Of a stretch of 24,905 bases of DNA, positions 16,658-23,269 are shown piece after piece. Position 1 is the first letter of the stretch. Each line of letters starts with the position of its first letter. Where the stretch lies: positions 1 through 24,905 of the forward strand of contig CAYFGQ010000051.1 in the NCBI GenBank assembly GCA_964342525.1, given 5' to 3'. This DNA is from G963676205 sp964342525. GTDB taxonomy: Bacteria > Campylobacterota > Campylobacteria > Campylobacterales > Arcobacteraceae. Below the pieces are notes generated by a model that saw only the letters and a program-made list of their open reading frames with translations, was not told where the DNA came from and ran no database searches. Made by a program: the position numbers and the translations under genes.

Positions 16658-17653
16658 TTATTGACCAATTTTATCTATGATAAATTTATCACCACAAGAG
16701 TTTCTAAATTTCTCATCAGCACTTAAAATAAGATCACCCAATTTATCACTTGTAGATAAGTCTTTTGGAAGATTGATATAAATGTCTATTAACATATCTT
16801 TATAACATATAATCTGCATACGTTTGTGTGCATCTTTACCAAAAGTTTTATCAACAGCTTCATAAAATTCTGTAGCTAAAACAGACTCACCAATACTATT
16901 ATCAATAAGCTCTTTTACTTTTCCTGAATTAAATTGTTTTACAAAGTCAATAGCTTCTTCATAGTAGTCATTTGTATTTTTATCTTGACAAGTACCATGT
17001 TTGTACCATTCATGTCTTTGTAAACAAGAACCAGCAGCTGCACTTGGCATTACCATTTCAAGTCCATCCCATGTTAGCAATTCCATACTAAGTGGTGGAT
17101 AATTACAAAATGGACCTTTTACCTTTTTTTGCTCTCCACAAAAACCATAATTTGTACCACAAGATTTTTTATTTGGCCAAAGACCATGAAGGGTAAAGTT
17201 TGATGCTTGGAAAGATTTCGGATCAGTTACCTTACACTCAGGTTTACTATCTCCCATCTTCTCACAAAAAGCAGGTTGCCAACTAACAGCAAATACATAA
17301 CTATCTTCTAGATTTGGAGTACTACACTCACTAGGAGTTTTAGGTTTTTCTCTTTTTACAACTTTTACATCAGCTTTACCACATTCATGATAAACCCATC
17401 TCTGTTTTTGATCAATATTAGGTATATCAATCAAATACCAAGTAGTACCCTCAGGAACATTAACACTCACAACATCATACTTATCTCCAATTACAAGACG
17501 CACATCATCAGGGTTTGTCCTTTTATTTTTAGAAGTATAAGCTTGACAATGCTTAGTAGCTTCAAAAGTACCACTAACTTTGGCAGCAAATAAAGAACTT
17601 GCTGAACCTAAAAGCAAAAATAGGGATATTATTGCTAGGATTTGTTTTTTCAT
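16658..17653 (-). CDS. Secreted ribonuclease T2 with N-terminal SH3-like extension
   Basis: This 331-residue precursor has a signal peptide (about 1-23, ending SLFA). An N-terminal domain (about 24-100) with the run GDKYDVVSVNVPEGTTWYLIDI resembles a bacterial SH3 fold. The T2 ribonuclease domain (about 110-331) has both catalytic segments: FTLHGLWP (153-160, H156) and HEWYKHGTC (214-222, E215, H219). Several cysteines (C110, C130, C140, C165, C172, C183, C210, C222) suggest disulfides, fitting a periplasmic or secreted location. Such enzymes cut RNA through a 2',3'-cyclic phosphate and often scavenge RNA. Its binding site AAGGAG lies 7 bases upstream, and the leader contains a 166-bp palindrome ending just before it. 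Confidence 0.9.
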   Translation of the reverse strand: MKKQILAIISLFLLLGSASSLFAAKVSGTFEATKHCQAYTSKNKRTNPDDVRLVIGDKYDVVSVNVPEGTTWYLIDIPNIDQKQRWVYHECGKADVKVVKREKPKTPSECSTPNLEDSYVFAVSWQPAFCEKMGDSKPECKVTDPKSFQASNFTLHGLWPNKKSCGTNYGFCGEQKKVKGPFCNYPPLSMELLTWDGLEMVMPSAAAGSCLQRHEWYKHGTCQDKNTNDYYEEAIDFVKQFNSGKVKELIDNSIGESVLATEFYEAVDKTFGKDAHKRMQIICYKDMLIDIYINLPKDLSTSDKLGDLILSADEKFRNSCGDKFIIDKIGQ

Positions 17654-17669
17654 TTTTCTCTCCTTATAA

Positions 17670-17835
17670 AACCCAAATTATGAAATAGACTTCACAATAT
17701 TAGTATGAGTCATTGGCACAATAACATTCACAAAAAATCATCACCTAACCTATGGGTTAAGCTCAAATTTTTTGTAAACATTCTAGCACCAAGCACTCAC
17801 ACTACTTCTATAAACCTTATTTCATAATTTGGGTT
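17670..17835. repeat. 166-bp imperfect palindrome upstream of RNase T2
   Basis: The outer arms are perfect: AACCCAAATTATGAAATA (17670-17687) against its complement at 17818-17835. Inner arms ACAAAAAAT (17730-17738) and ATTTTTTGT (17767-17775), and tip arms TAACC (17746-17750) and GGTTA (17755-17759), are also perfect. All three pairs share the same centre (17752.5). By my count the 42-base segments between outer and inner arms match at 24 positions when one is reverse-complemented. RNA from either strand could fold into one long hairpin. It begins 4 bases upstream of the RNase T2 binding site. It may be a structured leader, a small RNA or a miniature inverted-repeat element; no target-site duplication was seen. 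Confidence 0.75.
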
Positions 17836-17870
17836 GAAAAATTACTTATATTTTATCAGGTTTTCGTTTC

Positions 17871-17883
17871 GTTTGCGTCACAA
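17871..17883 (-). repeat. 13-bp direct repeat, copy 1 (upstream of RNase T2)
   Basis: GTTTGCGTCACAA on the plus strand (TTGTGACGCAAAC on the minus strand) recurs exactly at 21046-21058. Both copies have the same orientation and lie upstream of minus-strand genes. Here no well-spaced -10 box follows, so it is not clearly a promoter element. Confidence 0.6.
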
Positions 17884-17907
17884 GGGTGGGAAATTTGGAA
17901 ATTCTTG

Positions 17908-17938
17908 AATAAAGGATAATTTTCTATTATCCTTTATT
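17908..17938 (-). terminator. Terminator after the NACHT gene
   Basis: A perfect 13-bp stem AATAAAGGATAAT (17908-17920) with 17926-17938, and a 5-base loop, lies 12 bases past the NACHT stop codon at 17950. It separates NACHT from RNase T2 transcription. Confidence 0.7.
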
Positions 17939-17949
17939 TATAATTATAG

Positions 17950-20900
17950 TTAGTTTAATTCTTCTTCAAGTTTTTTAACTTTTTTATAAAATAATTCTTT
18001 TGTTTCATCTGAATTATAATCATATGATTCAATAATTTCATTAATTGTAAAATCATTATTCTTTAAGCCATAGAGTAAAAAATCTTTTATTTCATTAAAT
18101 TCATTTTCTATTGAGCAATCACTTTCCTCAATTGTACTATTTAATCTATGAATGCGTTTTGCTTCAGGTGACCAGTAGCATATTTCTTTCGTTGTTATTA
18201 GTGGTTTTCTATTTTCAACTCGTCCTGAACTTCCACTGAAATAATTTTTCATTAAATTCATTGATAAATATCCTTCAATAAAATATATTGATGCATTAAA
18301 TATCTCTTTTATATTTTTAAATGAACATCTATAAACACTTATATAAAAAGAGGAAGATATAAAACTTGAGTTATTAAAATTACAGTTATCAAAATTACAA
18401 TTAGAGAAAACTATATTATTTAAATAAGAATTAGAAAAAATAATGTTCTCAAAAGATAAATTGTTGATTATTATTTTATCTTTTAAATTACTTGTATTTA
18501 TTCCCTGAAAATATTTATAAGCCCAATTTGGTGATACTGTATTATATATATAATTCCAATCTTTCATCATATTAAAAAATAATTCAGCAGAGTTTACTGT
18601 AGAATTAAAAAATTGGTTACTTTTTATATCATTATATAAAATATTCCCAACAAGAAGAGCCATCCATTTGTCAATATTATGTGGTGTTCTTGATAACATT
18701 TCTGTTTCAATTTCTACAACTTCACTATCAAAAAGTGCTTTATGGAAACTTGCTTTAGTAGTTAGATATTCTTTTTTAGATTCCAGAATATTTCTTGCTA
18801 AATTTATAATTGAATTTAATCCCTCATCATCAATACACCAGTTATTGAGAAGTTTTTCAGGTGGGATTGTCAAATTATCAAGTTTAACTTTTTTTAACCA
18901 TTCATACCATAGACTATCACATCTTGTATTTTTATTATGCTTTTCAGATGCAAGAGAAGCCATAAGAGGAAAAAGAAGTTTTCTTTTTTCTTTTTCTTTT
19001 GAATTACAACTATCTTTTAAAAGCTGAAGAAGTTCTTTAAAAAACTCCATGGTTTGGGGTGTTGGTTCCCCTAGGTTTAATAATATTCTGGCATCTTTTA
19101 CACTTAAATTATCATCAAAAGAGAATTTAATAAATACTTTTAGGTAGTACTCTGCAAGTAGCATTTCAGCAAATGATTGATGCTGAAAGTGTAGTAGGTC
19201 ATCTTTTGCTCCAAAGTAAGAATGGGAGAGAAATTTTATATCAGATACTTCATCTTCTCTATACTTTTCTAAGACTTTATTATCATCTTCATTTATTTTT
19301 TCTCCTTCAAGAACTCTAAATATATCTGCTTTTTTTAAAGTTCCTTGTTCCCCTTGGTGATTTTCATACATCCATAATGCTGATATTGCATGTAATATAT
19401 TTCTTGATTCTATCTCATCTTTTAGGTTATACTCATGATCTCTATCATCTATATGTTTTGCTTCTTTACTAAGAAGATTTAAAAAAGAAATATAAACACC
19501 TGTTTTACCTATAGTTGAAAAATCTATATTATTTATAATAAGTTGATATACCATGTAAGCAAAGATAGGTCTTTTCAATTCCTCTTTCGTAAGCGTTTCA
19601 TTTTCTGTGAGTAATGAATGTATATCAATTTCTTTATCTTTTTTGATATTATCTACGATTTTTTTTGTAAAACTATTTGTTTGTATATTATTTTCTTTTA
19701 AATACTCTTTTAAACTTGTTTTTATCCAATCATTAAATTGTTCTTTTTTAAATCCATTTATTGAAATAAAGTATTGATTATGATTTTCATCTGTATAAGG
19801 TAAATATTTTTTGATTTCTAGATCTAGTCCATCATCAAATGGTCTTGATGTAATTATGATTCTATTATCTTCATTTGAAAATGTATCATCAAGATTTTGG
19901 ATATCTTTTATTGAATTAATTACATCTTCAATAGTATGTGTATTTAAATCACCACTTTCATCTAGAGAATCTATTAAAAACATATATTTATTGTCTTTAA
20001 ATTCTTTATTTGTAATATCAATTCGATATTCTTTTTTTAAAAAATCTGCAATCACACCACATTTAGTAGTTGCCTGATAGTTCTTATAATTTCTTAGATT
20101 AAAATATATAGGGAAATAACCTTCAGATTTTTCAATATAGTTTTTTGCAAGTTTTGAAGCATAGTGTTTTAAAAAGACAGATTTTCCTTTTCCAAAATCA
20201 GCAATTATAAATACGATTTCTCTAAAACATATTTTTTCTTTCTGGTTATAGTATTCTTCTATTAAATCTTCTACTAAGTATAAATTGTTCTCATCTTTTG
20301 ATTTATTTGTATCTAAGAGATCTGAAATATTTTTCCAGTGTCCATATGTTTCCTCATATTTAAGGTTTTCATCTTCTTTAAATCCAATTTTTTTTAATGA
20401 ATACATGTCATAAAGAAGATCACTTTCTCTTTCATTTAATATAAATTGTTTTGTCTCTTTTTTGTGTTTTGCATAATCTTCAATACCAAAAGATTCAGAT
20501 ATAGTATTTTCAATGTTCTCATTGAAGTCTTTTAAAAACTGTTTATACATAGTAGCTGTAAATCCTAATTCATCAAAAAGTTTTTTCATACTATCTTTTA
20601 CAAATAATACAATAGGATGGTATTTAGGTTGAAATATAGTTAATATTTCATTTGTATCAAATTCTTTAATTTTATTTTCTATAATATCTTTAGTAAAACT
20701 AATGATAGTTGGAATATCTGTAATTTCCTTTTTTGGAAGTGTAGACTCTAGAGAGTTTCCAACTTGAATAAGAGAAGCTTGAAGATAAACGTTTGTACCA
20801 AAGTCTTCTAATTTTTCTTCAGATTTTTTCTCAAAGTATTGATCTATTTTATCTTTTGCAAAAAGTTTAATTAATATACCTGCCACTCCATTTGCATCAT

Positions 20901-21009
20901 CAATGCTTTCTTGTCCATTTTTATCAAATGAATCTTTTACAAAGTTACCAAATTGTTTTAGAATGTTTGGCATTACATTAGCAATATTTTGTAATTTTTC
21001 TTTTTTCAT
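17950..21009 (-). CDS. NACHT-type STAND NTPase with C-terminal pentapeptide repeats
   Basis: This 1019-residue cytoplasmic protein has a helical N-terminal region of unknown type (about 1-260). The NACHT NTPase follows: Walker A ADFGKGKS (270-277), Walker B with the family signature FLIDSLDE (344-351), and sensor IIITSRP (384-390). A helical/winged-helix part ends in the NACHT-typical HFQHQSFAEMLLAEYY (607-622). After a helical region comes a pentapeptide-repeat stretch (about 850-890) with an aromatic or leucine every fifth residue (F853, F858, L863, F868, F873, F878, F883, F888). A charged tail closes it. Proteins of this plan include bacterial NACHT anti-phage sensors, which oligomerise on a trigger and fire an N-terminal effector. 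No partner genes are next to it. The binding site AAGGAG lies six bases upstream. The defence role is inference. Confidence 0.85.
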   Translation of the reverse strand: MKKEKLQNIANVMPNILKQFGNFVKDSFDKNGQESIDDANGVAGILIKLFAKDKIDQYFEKKSEEKLEDFGTNVYLQASLIQVGNSLESTLPKKEITDIPTIISFTKDIIENKIKEFDTNEILTIFQPKYHPIVLFVKDSMKKLFDELGFTATMYKQFLKDFNENIENTISESFGIEDYAKHKKETKQFILNERESDLLYDMYSLKKIGFKEDENLKYEETYGHWKNISDLLDTNKSKDENNLYLVEDLIEEYYNQKEKICFREIVFIIADFGKGKSVFLKHYASKLAKNYIEKSEGYFPIYFNLRNYKNYQATTKCGVIADFLKKEYRIDITNKEFKDNKYMFLIDSLDESGDLNTHTIEDVINSIKDIQNLDDTFSNEDNRIIITSRPFDDGLDLEIKKYLPYTDENHNQYFISINGFKKEQFNDWIKTSLKEYLKENNIQTNSFTKKIVDNIKKDKEIDIHSLLTENETLTKEELKRPIFAYMVYQLIINNIDFSTIGKTGVYISFLNLLSKEAKHIDDRDHEYNLKDEIESRNILHAISALWMYENHQGEQGTLKKADIFRVLEGEKINEDDNKVLEKYREDEVSDIKFLSHSYFGAKDDLLHFQHQSFAEMLLAEYYLKVFIKFSFDDNLSVKDARILLNLGEPTPQTMEFFKELLQLLKDSCNSKEKEKRKLLFPLMASLASEKHNKNTRCDSLWYEWLKKVKLDNLTIPPEKLLNNWCIDDEGLNSIINLARNILESKKEYLTTKASFHKALFDSEVVEIETEMLSRTPHNIDKWMALLVGNILYNDIKSNQFFNSTVNSAELFFNMMKDWNYIYNTVSPNWAYKYFQGINTSNLKDKIIINNLSFENIIFSNSYLNNIVFSNCNFDNCNFNNSSFISSSFYISVYRCSFKNIKEIFNASIYFIEGYLSMNLMKNYFSGSSGRVENRKPLITTKEICYWSPEAKRIHRLNSTIEESDCSIENEFNEIKDFLLYGLKNNDFTINEIIESYDYNSDETKELFYKKVKKLEEELN

Positions 21010-21029
21010 AATTCTCCTTAACTTTTAGA

Positions 21030-21058
21030 ATTATAATAGTATCTAGTTTGCGTCACAA
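21030..21058 (-). promoter_or_regulatory. NACHT gene promoter
   Basis: On the minus strand TTGTGA (21053-21058) is followed after 17 bases by TATAAT (21030-21035), about 20 bases before the NACHT start. The -35 word matches TTGACA at four of six positions. It lies inside the 13-bp repeat shared with the RNase T2 upstream region. Confidence 0.6.
21046..21058 (-). repeat. 13-bp direct repeat, copy 2 (NACHT promoter)
   Basis: GTTTGCGTCACAA is identical to 17871-17883. Read on the minus strand, a related TTTGTGATG precedes TTTGTGACG by exactly 11 bases, about one helical turn, which suggests tandem protein-binding half-sites. The two 13-bp copies bracket the NACHT gene. Confidence 0.6.
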
Positions 21059-21199
21059 ATACATCACAAAATTAAATAAAATTAAAAATTTAAAAATTTT
21101 CTACTAAATCAAACTCTTTCTCCACAAATTTAGAAAAAAATCAATACCAAATAAAATAGAAACTATCAATGTAAAAAAACAAAGAAATAGTGAGATAGT

Positions 21200-21250
21200 A
21201 AAAAACTCTATTGAAGGACTAGCCATAGCTAATTCGAAATAGAGTTTTTT
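21200..21250. terminator. Orphan terminator-like hairpin
   Basis: AAAAAACTCTATT (21200-21212) and AATAGAGTTTTTT (21238-21250) form a perfect 13-bp stem ending in a T-run in either direction. Inside the 25-base loop TAGC (21220-21223) can pair with GCTA (21228-21231). No gene ends here on either strand, since the flanking genes point away. It may end a small RNA or insulate the two promoters. Confidence 0.6.
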
Positions 21251-21341
21251 GCTAGATTGCTGTTTATTTGTTTTCCTAAAGGTAAAATATGTAGTATTTT
21301 ATTTACATGCCTAGTTAATATTTAATTTGGTATGATTCCAA

Positions 21342-22526
21342 ATGATAAAAAAATTATTTCAATCCCGTATAGCTTTACTATACATTATGTCCATATCAAT
21401 GGTATTTTCTTTCTCTGCTTGGATGAGTCTTTTAAATAACTTTGTAGTGGAAGTTGCTTCTTTTGATGGTTCTCAGATAGGTATTTTACAAAGTCTTAGG
21501 GAGATTCCTGGATTTTTGGCTTTTTCTGTTGTTCTTGTTATTATGATTATTGTTCAGCAGAGGTTAGCATATATCTCTATTTTATTTTTGGGGATAGGTA
21601 CTGCTATTACTGGATTTTTCCCATCTGCTTATGGGCTTTATATCACTACTCTTATTATGTCTTTGGGTTTTCATTATCTAGAAACTCTTAATCAATCCTT
21701 GGCTTTACAGTGGCTTGATAAAAAAGAAGCTCCTATTATTTTAGGGAAAATAACTGCTGTTAAATCTTTTACAGGGCTTGTATCTTTAGGGCTTATTTAT
21801 GTGATGATGAAGTTTTATTCTGTGGAATATAAATATGTGTATCTATTTTTTGGTGGATTGACTGCTTTAGTTGCTTTGGTGGCTTGGATAGGCTTTGCTC
21901 ACTTTAAAGATGATGTTGTACAAGAGAAGTCTTTGAAGTTTAAAAAAGAGTATTGGCTTTTTTATCTTCTTACTTTTTTATCTGGGGCACGTCGTCAGAT
22001 ATTTATGGTATTTGCTGGGTTTTTATTAGTTGAAAAGTTTGGTGTTGATATTCATAATATGGTGATATTACTACTTATAAATTCTTTACTAAATATGTAT
22101 TTTGCTCCAAAGATTGGAAAGTTTATTGCTAATTTTGGGGAACGTACGAGTTTAAGGTTAGAATATATTGGATTGATGATTGTATTTATTTCATATGCTT
22201 TTGTTGATAATGTATATTTGGCTTTTTTCTTATATTTATTGGATCATATTTTATTTTCAATGGCTATTGCTTTAAAAACATATTTTCAAAAGATTGCAAA
22301 TCCAAAGGATATTGCAAGTGCTAGTGCTGTGAGTTTTACTATCAATCATATTGCAGCAGTATTTTTACCAGCTGTACTTGGGATCGTATGGTTGTACTCT
22401 TATCATCTGGTTTTTATAATAGGTGCCATTATTGCTCTAAGTTCATTTTTGTTAGCATATTTGATACCAAAAACACCACTTCAAGGATATGAAACAATTT
22501 TAAAGGAAAAAAATGCAAACAATTAA
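21342..22526 (+). CDS. Major facilitator superfamily transporter
   Basis: This 394-residue protein consists of about twelve hydrophobic spans with a longer central cytoplasmic loop (about 193-205, FKDDVVQEKSLKFKKEY), as in the major facilitator superfamily. The loop between spans 2 and 3 carries the short QQRLAY segment rather than the classical GxxxDRxGRR, so the subfamily is unclear. The substrate is unknown. It overlaps the next gene, a FAHD1-like hydrolase, by 14 bases, which suggests translational coupling and perhaps transport of a related keto acid. There is no clear ribosome binding site; a -10-like TATGAT ends 5 bases before the ATG, so a leaderless message is possible. A further upstream promoter cannot be excluded. 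Confidence 0.85.
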   Translation: MIKKLFQSRIALLYIMSISMVFSFSAWMSLLNNFVVEVASFDGSQIGILQSLREIPGFLAFSVVLVIMIIVQQRLAYISILFLGIGTAITGFFPSAYGLYITTLIMSLGFHYLETLNQSLALQWLDKKEAPIILGKITAVKSFTGLVSLGLIYVMMKFYSVEYKYVYLFFGGLTALVALVAWIGFAHFKDDVVQEKSLKFKKEYWLFYLLTFLSGARRQIFMVFAGFLLVEKFGVDIHNMVILLLINSLLNMYFAPKIGKFIANFGERTSLRLEYIGLMIVFISYAFVDNVYLAFFLYLLDHILFSMAIALKTYFQKIANPKDIASASAVSFTINHIAAVFLPAVLGIVWLYSYHLVFIIGAIIALSSFLLAYLIPKTPLQGYETILKEKNANN

Positions 22527-23124
22527 ATTTAATGATAATCAAATAACACCATCTAAGGTTGTCTGTATAGGAAGAAACTATGTGGATCATATAGCTGAGC
22601 TTGGTAATGAAGTACCAACAAATATGGTGATATTTTCAAAACCAAATTCAGCCATAAGTGATGAGCTTATTTATCTGAGTCCAGATACAAGATATGAGGG
22701 TGAGATTTGTTTTTTAATAGAGGATAAAAAAATATCAGGTATTGGATTTGGACTTGATCTTACCCGTGCTAATATTCAAAATGAATTAAAGAAAAAAGGT
22801 CTTCCTTGGGAGAGAGCAAAATCTTTTAATGGAGCAGCTGTTTTAAGTGATTTTGTATCTTTTGATGGGGATATTACAAAGATAAGTTTTGAGATGTTTA
22901 TCAATGGGGAGCTTAGACAAAAAGCTGATTATGATCTTATGATGTATAAGCCAGATCAGATGATAAGTGAGATAGAGAGTTTCATGTCTTTAGGAGATGG
23001 AGATATTATTATGAGTGGTACACCAAAAGGTGTGGGGACTTATAAAATTGATGATAAGTTTGAAGCAAAAGTTTACTGTGGCGATAGGGTATTATTAGAG
23101 TGCTCTTGGTTAGCAAAAAGTTAA
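22513..23124 (+). CDS. FAHD1-like fumarylacetoacetate hydrolase family protein
   Basis: This 203-residue cytoplasmic enzyme is close to the short FAHD1/YcgM group. GRNYVDHIAELGNE (20-33) forms the N-terminal signature. The divalent-metal ligands are E62 and E64 (YEGEICFLI) and D82 (GFGLDLTRANIQNELKKKG), followed by LPWERAKSFNGAA (98-110) and GDIIMSGTPKGVG (about 163-175). FAHD1 relatives cleave acylpyruvates and decarboxylate oxaloacetate. The substrate here is not shown. The start has AAAGGA at good spacing inside the end of the MFS gene. The two genes form an operon. Confidence 0.9.
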   Translation: MQTIKFNDNQITPSKVVCIGRNYVDHIAELGNEVPTNMVIFSKPNSAISDELIYLSPDTRYEGEICFLIEDKKISGIGFGLDLTRANIQNELKKKGLPWERAKSFNGAAVLSDFVSFDGDITKISFEMFINGELRQKADYDLMMYKPDQMISEIESFMSLGDGDIIMSGTPKGVGTYKIDDKFEAKVYCGDRVLLECSWLAKS

Positions 23125-23269
23125 TCTAAAAGGAAGAATGTTTATTAAAAAAGTCAAATTTTAAATAGCTAAAAAACATAAATTTAATAGATAAAGTTTA
23201 GGATTATTTTATATTATTTAGATTATGATTGTAACAAAGTTGTAATTTTTTAAGCGATGGAGGTTTATC
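23125..23269 (+). other. Intergenic region before the second chemoreceptor
   Basis: This 145-base AT-rich gap holds an 8-codon frame (MFIKKVKF, 23139-23165) with a good AAAGGA upstream; it is too short to call as a gene. TTGTAAC and TTGTAA form a short tandem repeat near 23229-23247. A strong binding site GGAGG lies at 23259-23263 before the chemoreceptor. No convincing terminator for the FAHD1-like gene was found. Confidence 0.4.

Larger units (their letters stand above)
21010..21341. other. 332-bp divergent intergenic region between NACHT and MFS genes
   Basis: The region holds the NACHT promoter and repeat copy 2 (21030-21058), then very A-rich sequence to about 21195. A terminator-like hairpin follows (21200-21250). 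The last part, up to 21341, should carry the MFS promoter; TATGAT at 21331-21336 is the nearest -10-like word. I see no open reading frame worth calling. Confidence 0.6.

Noticed and set aside
17714..17731. TTGGCAC followed by TTCA, resembling a sigma-54 promoter.
   Set aside because: The -12 GC is missing and the spacing is wrong; it lies inside the palindrome.
17743..17762. ACCTAAC and GTTAAGC at the palindrome centre fit the integron attC core consensus (RYYYAAC / GTTRRRY).
   Set aside because: In attC the two cores lie at the outer ends, tens of bases apart. Here they are 6 bases apart at the tip of the hairpin, and the nearby recombinase lacks the integron-integrase insert.
21220..21245. 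TTCGAAAT resembling a tRNA T-loop, as a possible tRNA remnant or attachment site.
   Set aside because: No GG before it, no acceptor or anticodon stems around it; it is just the loop and arm of the terminator-like hairpin.
23139..23165. Eight-codon frame MFIKKVKF with a good ribosome binding site.
   Set aside because: Too short to support as a gene, with no attenuator structure after it.
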